A DNA stretch of 64,000 nt from Clostridium sp. Its GTDB lineage: Bacteria; Bacillota; Clostridia; Lachnospirales; Lachnospiraceae. The position numbers and the translations under genes are program-made. Under the pieces are notes generated by a model. The model had not been told where the DNA came from. It saw only the letters and a list, made by a program, of their open reading frames with translations, and did not search any database. Numbering within the stretch: the first letter of the stretch is position 1; the number at the start of each line of letters is the position of its first letter. The DNA is taken from the NCBI GenBank assembly GCA_023664385.1, contig JAMPFU010000007.1:39660-103659 (forward strand), in the 5' to 3' direction. This document shows positions 47,097 through 55,669 of this stretch, piece after piece.

Positions 47097-47975
47097 TTAT
47101 CTCTTAGTAAGCATTGTGTAGCAGCTTGGTCTTCTGTCCCTGAAAACACCCCCGCTCAGCCTGTTTTCTGCAATCTCATCCAAATCAAATTCCTGCAATA
47201 TAATTTCTTCCTTATCCCTTGAAGCAGACTGCAGAATTTCGCCTGTTTCATCTGTTATAAAGGAGGAACCGTAAAATTCAAGCGCCGAACTTTGATTTGC
47301 ATTTTCCTCACAGGCAGTAACGGTTTCCGTTCCTATTCTGTTTGCCGCAACGACAGGCATTATATTTGCGGCACTATGTCCCTGCATACACCTTCTCCAA
47401 TGCGGCATACTGTCGGTTTCAAGTATCGGCTCTGAACCAATTGCCGTGGGATAAAGCAAAAGCTCCGCCCCTTCTAACGCCATGCATCTTGCAGCCTCAG
47501 GAAACCACTGGTCCCAGCATATGCCTACGCCGATTTTGCAAAATGCAGTATTCCAAACCTGAAAGCCCGTATCGCCTGGGGTAAAATAAAATTTTTCCTG
47601 ATAAAAATGGTCATCGGGTATATGGGTTTTCCGATATACACCCATAATGCCTCCGTCAGCATCTATCATTGCAACGGAATTAAACAGGCTGTTTCCATCT
47701 TTTTCGTAAAAGCTTACAGGAATCACAACGTGAAGCTCCTTTGCAAGTGCCGACATTACATGAACAGCCACATTTTCCGAAACGGGCACTGCAAGCTTAT
47801 AGCTTTCATATTTTCTTTCCTGACAAAAATATGTATTTTCAAAAAGCTCAGGTAAAAGAACAATATTTGCTCCCATATCTGCCGCTTTTCTTACCATGTT
47901 TTCCGCCTTGGCAACATTTTTATCCGATAGCTGCTCCATCATCATCTGGACTGCTGCCACAGTAATTTTTCTCAT
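47097..47975 (-). CDS. aguB: N-carbamoylputrescine amidase
   Basis: This nitrilase-family enzyme hydrolyses N-carbamoylputrescine to putrescine, CO2 and ammonia. The 292-aa protein has the Glu in LLPELFENTYFCQ, the Lys in YRKTHIPDD and the catalytic Cys in GVGICWDQWFPEAAR. AAGGAGG lies before the ATG at 47975. A repeat element that also occurs at 55585-55633 starts right at this ribosome site. The gene follows aguA in the same direction and precedes speA. Confidence 0.95.
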   Translation of the reverse strand: MRKITVAAVQMMMEQLSDKNVAKAENMVRKAADMGANIVLLPELFENTYFCQERKYESYKLAVPVSENVAVHVMSALAKELHVVIPVSFYEKDGNSLFNSVAMIDADGGIMGVYRKTHIPDDHFYQEKFYFTPGDTGFQVWNTAFCKIGVGICWDQWFPEAARCMALEGAELLLYPTAIGSEPILETDSMPHWRRCMQGHSAANIMPVVAANRIGTETVTACEENANQSSALEFYGSSFITDETGEILQSASRDKEEIILQEFDLDEIAENRLSGGVFRDRRPSCYTMLTKR

Positions 47976-47986
47976 ATGATTTCCTC

Positions 47987-48068
47987 CTTGAACATCAGCC
48001 CATTCCAAATTTGCTTTCAGTACATGCTCCGATTTACTTTGTAAATCGAGAACTCATGGGCTGACACA
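47987..48068 (-). repeat. Intergenic stem-loop repeat, copy 1 (aguA-aguB)
   Basis: Bases 47987-48020 are identical to 55585-55618 (34 bases). TCAGCCCAT at the left pairs with ATGGGCTGA at 48055-48063. The middle carries a second hairpin (CGATTTAC/GTAAATCG). It fills almost the whole gap between aguA and aguB and ends at the aguB ribosome site, in the same orientation to its gene as copy 2. Confidence 0.85.
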
Positions 48069-48072
48069 TTTA

Positions 48073-49164
48073 TCACTCAGGTATCTGCTGGGTAATACAG
48101 TGTATGTTCCCGCCGCCTATCAAAATGTTTCTCGCCTGTATCTGAATTATTTTTCTATCCTGAAAAATGCTTCTTAAAATATCTGCTGCCTCGTCGTCCC
48201 TCGCATCATCAAATGCAGGCATTATGATTGCCGAATTTGATATGTAGAAGTTTACATAAGATGCAGAAAGTCTTTCGTTCGGTTTCCTTGTAGGCTCGCC
48301 ATCAAAATCGACAAGTCCCTCACATTCATTCTTAGTTATGTAAACAGGCTTTGGCAGAGGAAGCTTCGTTACCTTTATTGTTCTTCCCTGAGCGTCCCTC
48401 TCATTTTCAAGCACCTTTAAGCATTTGACTGACATATTGTACTGTGGGTCATTTTCATCATCTGTCCAGGCAAGCACAACATGTGCAGGCGCAGCATATG
48501 CACATATATTATCTACGTGCTCATTTGTTTCATCAAGATAAATTCCACATGGAAGCCATATTACTTTCGTCACTCCCAAATATGCTTTCAGCTCATTCTC
48601 TATTTCCTGCTTTGTCATATGAGGATTTCTGCCTCTGCTTAACAGACAGGCTTCCGTCACAATCGCCGTTCCCTGTCCGTCAACATGAACTGCACCGCCT
48701 TCCATGATAAAGGCTCGTTTGTCATACACGTCAAGTTCCAGCAAATCACAGCATTTTCTCGCCATGCGGTTATCCTTATCCCATGGGAAATAAAGTCCGT
48801 CAACAAGACCGCCCCATGCGTTAAATCCCCAGTCTATGCCGCGGATTTCTCCCCCGCTGTTTTTTACGAAGGTAGGCATAACATCCCGTGCCCACGAGTC
48901 GTCTGAGGACATCTCAACAACACGAATATGCGGTCCAAGCATTTTTCTTGCCGTGTCGTAGCCGTCAAAGCTGGTAAACACGGTAAGCTTTTCAGATTGG
49001 GCAATTGCATGCGCAACCTCGGCAAATGCCTTTCTTGCCTCCACAGCGCCGTACTGCCACGAATCTGCCCGCTCAGGCCATATCATCAGGCAGCCGCTGT
49101 GACGCTCAAATTCGGCAGGCATGAAAAAACCGTCTTCAGTTGGGGTTGAATGTAATATTTTCAA
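48073..49164 (-). CDS. aguA: Agmatine deiminase
   Basis: AguA converts agmatine to N-carbamoylputrescine and ammonia. The 363-aa guanidino-modifying enzyme has MIWPERADSWQYGA, MSSDDSWARDVMPTFV, INFGFNAWGG-like DWGFNAWGGLVDGL, EGGAVHVDGQGT, DETNEHVDNICAY and the catalytic Cys in GGGNIHCITQQ. The start is a TTG at 49164 preceded by GGAGGAG. It is the first gene of the polyamine operon and has a good promoter 40-65 bases upstream. Confidence 0.96.
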   Translation of the reverse strand: MKILHSTPTEDGFFMPAEFERHSGCLMIWPERADSWQYGAVEARKAFAEVAHAIAQSEKLTVFTSFDGYDTARKMLGPHIRVVEMSSDDSWARDVMPTFVKNSGGEIRGIDWGFNAWGGLVDGLYFPWDKDNRMARKCCDLLELDVYDKRAFIMEGGAVHVDGQGTAIVTEACLLSRGRNPHMTKQEIENELKAYLGVTKVIWLPCGIYLDETNEHVDNICAYAAPAHVVLAWTDDENDPQYNMSVKCLKVLENERDAQGRTIKVTKLPLPKPVYITKNECEGLVDFDGEPTRKPNERLSASYVNFYISNSAIIMPAFDDARDDEAADILRSIFQDRKIIQIQARNILIGGGNIHCITQQIPE

Positions 49165-49202
49165 TTTTTCTCCTCCGCATAAACGCTTACCTTTCTGCGT
49201 TC

Positions 49203-49231
49203 ATTGTAGCATGTATAACTTCGCTTGTAAA
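49203..49231 (-). promoter_or_regulatory. Promoter of the polyamine operon
   Basis: TTTACA (49231-49226), a 17-base spacer and TACAAT (49208-49203) on the minus strand. The start near 49196 gives a leader of about 32 bases to the TTG of aguA. No riboswitch or attenuator fits in so short a leader. The box lies just before the end of the preceding gene. Confidence 0.65.
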
Positions 49232-49238
49232 TGTCAGA

Positions 49239-49988
49239 CTATATTACCATCTGGCAGTCCTTAATCCGGTTTTCGCAGTTTACATTTTCGCAGGTGCTGC
49301 ATATGCCCTCGCATACCTGCTTTGGATTTTCAGTTAATATTGCATAGAAAACAACGCTCTTTGACGGGGTTAAAACGCCATATTCATTGGCAGTGATATC
49401 ATCCTCACATTCAATTGTTTTTTCCTGCTCCATGTTTTCATATTCTTTTTTATCCTGCCCTGCTTTGTCATATTCCGTTTCTTCGTCAAGGTCTTTCGTA
49501 CCTTGCCCGTTTTCTTTTTCAAGGTAAACACATGTATTTTTTGCCCCTTTTACTTCCTTTAAAAGCCGAGGCACTTCGGTAACAGGTATTTCCTCCCCGA
49601 TAAATACATATCTTTCAACGTATCTTCTGTGAAATTTCGCATATTCCTTATTAAAATCACCATACATTGTAAGAAGCAGCTCTGCCGCAATACATTCCAA
49701 CATATACGCCTCATCAAGCTTTCCTGCTGCTGTAAGCTGTTCTTCAAGGCTGTCAATTTCTTTTCCGAGTGTCATGGCAACAATTGCTGACTGCCTGCTG
49801 TCTATATCCTTAATGCCCGTATCTCTTTGGTTCATTCTGTAAACAGCGTATGGCTTCATACATGACTGCATTTTCTCATACACGGAAATAATATCATTTT
49901 CAGCCTCAGGCTCAAAATGATATTTGTTTATGATTCCTTTTATAAAACGCTCTCTATCCTGCTTACCCGCTGACATTCTGATTTTCAC
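49239..49988 (-). CDS. Cys-rich C-terminal protein resembling methionine synthase reactivation proteins
   Basis: The 249-aa protein has a helical first half (AIVAMTLGKEIDSLEEQLTA, AYMLECIAAELLLTMYGDF), a charged insertion of about 45 residues, and a C-terminal part with YGVLTPSKSVVFYAIL and CEGICSTCENVNCENR. Clostridial proteins linked to the cobalamin-dependent methionine synthase activation domain end in a similar Cys-rich pattern, so that is the best guess. Cofactor binding is likely (four or five Cys). It lies 86 bases after nth. The assignment is tentative. Confidence 0.4.
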   Translation of the reverse strand: MKIRMSAGKQDRERFIKGIINKYHFEPEAENDIISVYEKMQSCMKPYAVYRMNQRDTGIKDIDSRQSAIVAMTLGKEIDSLEEQLTAAGKLDEAYMLECIAAELLLTMYGDFNKEYAKFHRRYVERYVFIGEEIPVTEVPRLLKEVKGAKNTCVYLEKENGQGTKDLDEETEYDKAGQDKKEYENMEQEKTIECEDDITANEYGVLTPSKSVVFYAILTENPKQVCEGICSTCENVNCENRIKDCQMVI

Positions 49989-50074
49989 GTATCTTCCCCT
50001 AATTGATATTCTTTATTTGTTTCCTTATAGGAAGCCCTGTTCTAAATATTCCCTGCTGCAGCATATTTCATACA

Positions 50075-50710
50075 CTATACACCATTTCTTTTACATACAT
50101 CATATAGACAGCACTTATCACAGTAGGGATTGGTTCTCGCAGTGCAGACAGCCCTTCCGTGATGTACAAGCCTGTGACAAAAATCGCTTCCCTCCTCAGG
50201 CGGTATAAGCTTCCAAAGTGCCATTTCCACCTTTTTAGGCTCCTTTACATTGTCAACAAGTCCAAGACGGTTACAAATTCTGATGCAATGTGTATCTGTA
50301 ACGATGGCAGGCTTTCCAAATATATCACCCATGATAAGATTTGCACTTTTTCTTCCTACACCCGGAAGTGCCAGCAGCTTATCGAAATCATCAGGCACAT
50401 GTCCGTTGTAGGTTTCATGGATAACCTTCATGCAAGCACTAATATCCCTTGCCTTACTATGCCCCAAACCACAGGGCTTTACTATTTTTTCAATCTCTGC
50501 CACGTCAGCCTTTGCAAGTGCCTCCACAGTAGGGAATTTTGCATACAAATCCTTCACAACAATATTAACCCTTGCGTCTGTGCATTGTGCCGCAAGCCTT
50601 ACCTCCACCAAAAGCTTCCATGCCTCATCATACTCTAATGTACATTCCGCAACAGGGTATTCCTTTTTTAGCTTTTCAATCACTTCCAACACTCTTTGTT
50701 TTTTTGTCAT
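50075..50710 (-). CDS. nth: Endonuclease III
   Basis: This base-excision repair glycosylase/lyase removes oxidised pyrimidines. The 211-aa protein has the helix-hairpin-helix LPGVGRKSANLIMG with the catalytic Lys, VTDTHCIRICNRLGL with the catalytic Asp, and a C-terminal four-Cys iron-sulphur motif (C-x7-C-x2-C-x5-C, one residue longer than the E. coli spacing). The ribosome site before its ATG is weak. The long hairpin at 50730-50777 lies immediately upstream. Confidence 0.95.
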   Translation of the reverse strand: MTKKQRVLEVIEKLKKEYPVAECTLEYDEAWKLLVEVRLAAQCTDARVNIVVKDLYAKFPTVEALAKADVAEIEKIVKPCGLGHSKARDISACMKVIHETYNGHVPDDFDKLLALPGVGRKSANLIMGDIFGKPAIVTDTHCIRICNRLGLVDNVKEPKKVEMALWKLIPPEEGSDFCHRLVHHGRAVCTARTNPYCDKCCLYDVCKRNGV

Positions 50711-50729
50711 ATGTTTTCTTTAAACAAAT

Positions 50730-50777
50730 AGGGGGCTGTCGTAATAAACACATAAATTGCCAAAACGACGGCTCCCT
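50730..50777. terminator. Terminator hairpin between lipoprotein gene and nth
   Basis: AGGGGGCTGTCGT pairs with ACGACGGCTCCCT over 13 bp with two G-U pairs. On the minus strand CTATTTGTTT follows. It ends the transcript of the lipoprotein gene at 50811 and shares its foot with the hairpins at 3004, 9969, 33872 and 54679. Confidence 0.75.
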
Positions 50778-50810
50778 TTGTCTGTTCCCTTTCAATTGTT
50801 TTTATTAAAT

Positions 50811-51437
50811 TTAGAACGTAATTGTATTCATCATAGTATCAAACTGTGACTCATCACCTGTTGTAGAAACATACTCTATGTAGATAACTGTGCTATCCTC
50901 ACAAAGTACGGCAGCCTGACCTACAAACTGTCCACTAGGGTCATCAATATCCATTACGGTAAATTCATGCCCGTTGTAGGTTTTCTTCTCATCTGTAACC
51001 TGAGAACCATATACATTTTGAACCTGTGCAACATATGCATCTACAACCTGGTCTGCATCATATCTGTTATCATCCTCAGCATAAAAGGCAAAGCTTTTAT
51101 CTCTAGTTTCTGTTGCATATGCTATTGTTCCGTTCATATTCTGATAGAAGCTAAACTCCTCAGGAATGTCTATCGTTACATGCTTAACAGTAAGCTTGCC
51201 GTTTTCCTCAACATATGCCTCAGTAGAAGCCGGTTCATCGGTATCTGCGTTATCATCCTCAGTTGCTTCTTCTGACGTACTCTCAGTGGTGGCTTCTGTA
51301 TCATCCTTAACTGCCTCTGTGGTAATTTCCTTTTCTGTATTTTCTTTATCATCATCACCGCAGGCAACCATTGACAGGGACATTACAATCGCCATACTAA
51401 GTACTGCAAGCTTTTTTATCAAATTCTTTTTAATCAT
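50811..51437 (-). CDS. Putative lipoprotein with acidic Thr/Glu-rich linker
   Basis: The 208-aa protein has a signal peptide with lipobox SMVAC (Cys26), an acidic, Thr/Ser-rich linker of about 50 residues, and a compact domain of about 125 residues. That domain contains VTIDIPEEFSFYQNMNG and VLCEDSTVIYIEYVSTTGD. It would be attached to the outer face of the membrane. Similar small domains are widespread in clostridia without known function. It has its own promoter and terminator. Confidence 0.7.
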   Translation of the reverse strand: MIKKNLIKKLAVLSMAIVMSLSMVACGDDDKENTEKEITTEAVKDDTEATTESTSEEATEDDNADTDEPASTEAYVEENGKLTVKHVTIDIPEEFSFYQNMNGTIAYATETRDKSFAFYAEDDNRYDADQVVDAYVAQVQNVYGSQVTDEKKTYNGHEFTVMDIDDPSGQFVGQAAVLCEDSTVIYIEYVSTTGDESQFDTMMNTITF

Positions 51438-51472
51438 AGTAATTCTCCTTTAAAATATTTTAACAATGAAAT

Positions 51473-51500
51473 ATTATAATACAGATTCTTTTAAAATCAA
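51473..51500 (-). promoter_or_regulatory. Promoter of the lipoprotein gene
   Basis: TTGATT (51500-51495), a 16-base spacer and TATAAT (51478-51473) on the minus strand, about 30 bases before the AAAGGAG ribosome site. Confidence 0.65.
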
Positions 51501-51605
51501 TATGCAAATTGAATTATTTTAATTCGTACTTTTATGCTTTATTTAGTAGATTTAACTACATACAATACCATAGCCAGCTTTGATACAATTAATTACATGC
51601 ATGCC

Positions 51606-52505
51606 CTATGAACCCACTATCGTTCCTCCATTTGGGTGAAGCACCTGCCCCGTCATATAGCTGGAATCATCTGACGCAAGAAATACATAACATGGAGAAA
51701 CCTCACACGGCTGCCCTGCCCTGTTCATAGGTACATGGGACGTTGTTTTTCCAAATCCTGCGACCTCCTTTGCCGAATACGAGGCAGGTATCAGCGGCGT
51801 CCATATAGGTCCCGGTGCAACTCCATTTACCCTGATTCCTTTTTCTGCCAGCGACAAAGAAAGGGATCTTGTCAGGGCAACAATAGCACCCTTTGTTGCA
51901 CTATAGTCAATCAGATCCTTATTTCCCTCATATGCAGTAACCGAGGTTGTATTGATGATGCTTCCACCTTTTTTCATATAAGGCAGGGCATATTGAATCA
52001 GGTAAAAAAATGAAAATACATTGTTGCGGAATGTAAATTCCAACTGTTCATGGGAGATATCCAAAATACTCCGCTGAATAAACTGAACCGCATGATTGTT
52101 TACCAAAATGTCCAGCCTGCCAAAGCACTGAATTGTTTGCTCTACACACTGCTTTGCGAAGCAGGAGTCCTTTAAATCTCCACACAAAAGCAGACAGCTA
52201 CCACCCAGCTCCTCTATCCGTTCCGCCGTTTCTTTTGCGTCTACCTCCTCGTCATAATAAACAATGACAACCAATGCACCCTCTTTTACAAAATCATATG
52301 CAATTGCCCGCCCAATTCCACTGTCACCGCCTGTAATCAGGGCAACCTTTCCTTTCAGCTTACAGCAAGTTTTTCCACACTCTGATACTGGTCTTGGTTT
52401 CATAATATATTCAAAGCCAGGCTGTCTGTCCTGATGCTGCGGCGAAAATGCCATAGCCTCCTTATTGTATATTTCTTGCGTATCACATTTTTGTTTATAC
52501 ATCAT
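51606..52505 (-). CDS. Short-chain dehydrogenase/reductase, YhdF-like
   Basis: The 299-aa oxidoreductase has an N-terminal extension of about 45 residues (FSPQHQDRQPGFEYIMKPRP) typical of the YhdF/YdaD stress-type SDR group. The cofactor loop is ITGGDSGIGRAIA, followed by NNHAVQ (usually NNAG/NNAA), the Ser of NTTSVTAYEG and the YSATKGA catalytic Tyr-Lys pair. The cofactor is probably NAD(P). The substrate is unknown. AGGAAA lies eight bases before the ATG. Promoter elements upstream are not clear-cut. Confidence 0.88.
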   Translation of the reverse strand: MMYKQKCDTQEIYNKEAMAFSPQHQDRQPGFEYIMKPRPVSECGKTCCKLKGKVALITGGDSGIGRAIAYDFVKEGALVVIVYYDEEVDAKETAERIEELGGSCLLLCGDLKDSCFAKQCVEQTIQCFGRLDILVNNHAVQFIQRSILDISHEQLEFTFRNNVFSFFYLIQYALPYMKKGGSIINTTSVTAYEGNKDLIDYSATKGAIVALTRSLSLSLAEKGIRVNGVAPGPIWTPLIPASYSAKEVAGFGKTTSHVPMNRAGQPCEVSPCYVFLASDDSSYMTGQVLHPNGGTIVGS

Positions 52506-52950
52506 ATTTAATTTCCTGATATTTTATTTATTACATAATATGATAAAACCCAAATATGGGAACTTTATAATGTGCCGATGTAATCGTAACTTTAATTGTA
52601 ACTTTAATTTGGAAAATGATTGACAATTTTTACAAAAATAGTATAATCTCTTGTGAAAAAATAAATAGATGCTGCCTGCTATTATGTAACACAATCCGAA
52701 AAGCTATGCCGTATTTAAAGAAATTTATGTTCCAATCCATAAAATCTTTATGCTAGTTCTCTAACATCTAACACTTAAAATGTGGTTTATGTCTTTGAAA
52801 CAAAATTTTCCAATGCACGACAAGAAAATACAATAACAGAAACATCCATTTCATTTACTTGGAGCAGTACATTTTTTTGTGCCGCCATTTTTAATTTTAT
52901 TTGAATCCGTTTTGAGTAAATCATAAAAAACGAAAGGAGAAATTTTATTA
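52506..52950 (+). promoter_or_regulatory. Divergent intergenic region with chemoreceptor promoter and long leader
   Basis: TTGACA (52620-52625), a 16-base spacer and TATAAT (52642-52647) form a near-consensus plus-strand promoter. The start near 52654 gives a leader of almost 300 bases before the chemoreceptor ATG at 52951. The leader has no open frame of note and no riboswitch class I can recognise. The SDR gene must be driven leftward from 52510-52600; only a small CCCA/TGGG palindrome at 52549-52560 stands out there. GAAAGGAG precedes the ATG. Confidence 0.6.
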
Positions 52951-54651
52951 ATGAACAACCACGAAAACATTGAAAAGAAACTGACTATCTCGATTTTCAG
53001 AATATCAACGATTGCAGCAGCCGCTGCCCTTTTGGGCGTCATTGCCCTTATTGTGATATCCAGCCGATATTCTCGTGCCTTACACAATTTTGGCTTTGCA
53101 CAGGGAGATATCGGAAAAGCGATGTTTGAATTTGCAGATATCCGTTCCTCTCTCCGAGCGGCAATCGGTTACGACAGTCAGGATGCCATCGAAACCGTTG
53201 TAAAACAACATGACGAAAAAAAGCTTTTGTTTGAAGAATATTTTGCAGAAGTAGAAAATACAATCGTATCCTCTGAGGGACGGGTAACCTATGATGCCAT
53301 TAAAGCAGAACTAAATGCTTATTGGGAGCTGGATGCAAAGATAATGGAGCTTGGTGCCACCACAGACCGTGAGCTTTGCGTTCAGGCACAAGAGCTTGCT
53401 CTCACGGAGCTGACCACTGCCTATGACAGCATTTACAATAAGCTTGAAACGCTGTTAAATGTAAAGGTTACGGAAGGAAACCGTCTTGCGAAAACGCTTA
53501 CCATTGTTGAATGGATACTTGCAGTTGCCATCCTTGCTTTGATTGCGTGTGCAATGGCAGCTTCCACCAAGATTGGAAGAAAAATTGCAAGGAGAATTTC
53601 AGTTCCTTTGGAAAAGCTGGGAGAACGTCTTAAAACATTTGCGGCAGGTGACCTTGCCTCCCCATTCCCTATGGTTGAGACAGGTGATGAAGTGGAGCAT
53701 ATGGAAAGAGATGCACGTGAAATGGCAGACAAGCTCGACACAATCATATATGATATTGACGAGGTGCTCGGCGAGATGGCAAAAGGCAACTATACCGTAA
53801 GGTCAAAGGTTGCTGACCGCTATACGGGAGATTTCCAAAAATTATATGAGTCAATGCGAGGACTTAGAGATCAGATGACAGAAACATTATTATCGATTGG
53901 AACTGCCTCCAATCAGGTATCTGCCGGCTCCGATGAATTGGCAAATGCAGCACAGTGTCTTGCAGAGGGTGCTACCGATCAGGCACATGCAGTATCCGCA
54001 TTACATGAAACAATTTCCGATATCACGGACGCAATGGAAAAAAGTGCAAAGAGCGCAGACGAATCCTATACAAAGTCAAGGGAATATGCCAACAAAGCGG
54101 ATGAAAGCCGTCAGGAAATGGATAGCATGATGGAAGCCATGGAGCGTATCAGCGATTCCTCCACAAAAATCGGAGACATTATTACCGAAATTGAGTCGAT
54201 TGCAGCACAAACAAATCTCCTGTCCTTAAATGCTTCCATAGAGGCTGCACGTGCAGGTGACTCAGGACGGGGATTTGCAGTTGTTGCCGCCCAAATCAGA
54301 GATTTGGCAGACCAAAGTGCAAAGGCTGCCGTAGATACAAGAGAATTAATTGAAGCCTCCATCCGTGAGGTTGATAGAGGAAACAGTGTTGCAAATCATG
54401 CATCTGCAGCGATAAAGACCGTAGTAGAAGGAATCAAACAGATTGCCTCTTTCTCCAAGAATCTGAAGGTTATTATGGAGGAGCAGGCTGAGGCAATGAA
54501 GATGGCTGAGATGGAGGTAAACCAAATTTCAGATGTTATAGAAAGCAATGCGGCAACTGCCGAGGAGGCATCTGCTACAAGCGAGGAATTATCCGCACAG
54601 GCAACAATGTTAGACCAGCTTATCGGACAATTTGAATTGACGCAGCAGTAA
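52951..54651 (+). CDS. Methyl-accepting chemotaxis protein with four-helix-bundle sensor
   Basis: The 566-aa receptor has a first membrane segment at about 18-38, an outside helical domain of about 145 residues (4HB type), a second membrane segment at about 186-208, a HAMP domain, a further linker ([20 protein letters not shown]) and the MCP signalling domain. The hairpin tip reads [20 protein letters not shown] followed by [15 protein letters not shown]. It is the only large plus-strand gene in this part of the window. The ligand is unknown. It ends at the elaborate hairpin 54679-54780. Confidence 0.93.
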   Translation: MNNHENIEKKLTISIFRISTIAAAAALLGVIALIVISSRYSRALHNFGFAQGDIGKAMFEFADIRSSLRAAIGYDSQDAIETVVKQHDEKKLLFEEYFAEVENTIVSSEGRVTYDAIKAELNAYWELDAKIMELGATTDRELCVQAQELALTELTTAYDSIYNKLETLLNVKVTEGNRLAKTLTIVEWILAVAILALIACAMAASTKIGRKIARRISVPLEKLGERLKTFAAGDLASPFPMVETGDEVEHMERDAREMADKLDTIIYDIDEVLGEMAKGNYTVRSKVADRYTGDFQKLYESMRGLRDQMTETLLSIGTASNQVSAGSDELANAAQCLAEGATDQAHAVSALHETISDITDAMEKSAKSADESYTKSREYANKADESRQEMDSMMEAMERISDSSTKIGDIITEIESIAAQTNLLSLNASIEAARAGDSGRGFAVVAAQIRDLADQSAKAAVDTRELIEASIREVDRGNSVANHASAAIKTVVEGIKQIASFSKNLKVIMEEQAEAMKMAEMEVNQISDVIESNAATAEEASATSEELSAQATMLDQLIGQFELTQQ

Positions 54652-54678
54652 TAATACGTTCTTACATATAAAATTAAG

Positions 54679-54780
54679 AAGGGACTGCCACACTACAACT
54701 GTTATTCGATACTAACAAAAAATGTTTTGTTGGTATATCATACAATAATAACGGTCCTTAGTGCGACAGTCTCTTTTTTA
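54679..54780. terminator. Three-tier hairpin between convergent chemoreceptor and GNAT genes
   Basis: AAGGGACTG pairs with CAGTCTCTT (54679-54687, 54767-54775), ACTGTTATT with AATAACGGT (54698-54706, 54747-54755), and ATACTAACAAAA with TTTTGTTGGTAT (54709-54720, 54725-54736) around an AATG loop. CTCTTTTTTA follows on the plus strand. It ends the chemoreceptor transcript. It is far larger than a normal terminator and shares the GGGACTG foot with the others. Confidence 0.75.
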
Positions 54781-54819
54781 TTTCACTATTTTTGAGCCAC
54801 CATTTTCCAAACTGGAATT

Positions 54820-55569
54820 TCATTTGGTAAATTTTGATGATAAACTTCCAATCATATCATTATATACTGAACTTCCATCAAGAATGGTTCCATACGTATC
54901 AATCCAGAATGGTATGTATCCACACCTGCCCGCCACCATTTGAGAACCAATATTCGTTATAGAAGCAGAATAGAATGGAATAATATTTCGTGCCAGTAAT
55001 TCCCGAGTCAATCCTCGCACTAAATATGTTCCCAAATGGGCGTTTCTATAGTTTTCCATAACATCTACACCTACTTCCCACACGCCATTTACTGATGACG
55101 CAGCTGCACCTGCTACCCCGATAATTCTATGCTTGTCCTTTGCAATGTAAACAGCTTTTGTTGTTGTAGAACCATTTTCATCAAATGCTAATGAATTTTC
55201 AAAACCAGTCAATCCAGTAAGAGAAAAAATATCTTTGTCGAAAAGATACTCGTATTCATAATTCAATGGTACAAATTCATCTTCTGTACAGCTATCATTA
55301 GGAACATAATGTATTGTCTGCCCGTAAACCAATGGAAGTTCAAAAATTTCATCTCTATTTTTGTTTTGTAAAAGCTCCTGTACTTTGTTATGCAAATCCT
55401 CTGATGTACAGACTACGACACAATTTCTATATGCCAGTATTTTAATATATTGTTGTTTTGCATTAAAATTGACAGAATATACAGTTGCTTTTCCATGTAG
55501 TTCTTCTTGATTGCAATAAAATTCCTTTGACAATAATTCTTCAACTCTGCTCTTAATAACCGCTTTCAT
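54820..55569 (-). CDS. GNAT family N-acetyltransferase
   Basis: The 249-aa protein has a C-terminal GNAT domain (about 130-235): AGAAASSVNGVWEVGVDVME followed by NYRNAHLGTYLVRGLTRELL, with the acetyl-CoA loop in RNAHLGTY, then IPFYSASITNIGSQMVAGRC. The N-terminal half is unlike common acetyltransferases and may form a second domain. The substrate cannot be told. The ATG at 55569 is preferred; an upstream in-frame ATG lies in the repeat at 55585. Its context (after the channel gene) gives no clue. Confidence 0.75.
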   Translation of the reverse strand: MKAVIKSRVEELLSKEFYCNQEELHGKATVYSVNFNAKQQYIKILAYRNCVVVCTSEDLHNKVQELLQNKNRDEIFELPLVYGQTIHYVPNDSCTEDEFVPLNYEYEYLFDKDIFSLTGLTGFENSLAFDENGSTTTKAVYIAKDKHRIIGVAGAAASSVNGVWEVGVDVMENYRNAHLGTYLVRGLTRELLARNIIPFYSASITNIGSQMVAGRCGYIPFWIDTYGTILDGSSVYNDMIGSLSSKFTK

Positions 55570-55584
55570 ATTTCTACCTTCGCC

Positions 55585-55633
55585 CTTGAACATCAGCCCA
55601 TTCCAAATTTGCTTTCAGCAAATGGGCTGATGC
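55585..55633 (-). repeat. Intergenic stem-loop repeat, copy 2 (channel-GNAT)
   Basis: Bases 55585-55618 are identical to 47987-48020. CATCAGCCCATT pairs with AATGGGCTGATG at the right. The element lies 15 bases before the GNAT start codon, as copy 1 lies before aguB. Next to it, 55639-55663 is a separate perfect 11-bp hairpin (GTCAAGTTTTC/GAAAACTTGAC) after the channel gene. Confidence 0.85.
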
Positions 55634-55669
55634 TGCATGTCAAGTTTTCATAGAAAACTTGACACAAAT

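Noticed and set aside
52654..52950. A known riboswitch (for example cyclic di-GMP) in the chemoreceptor leader
   Set aside because: The conserved bases and stems of that class could not be found; only short chance similarities.
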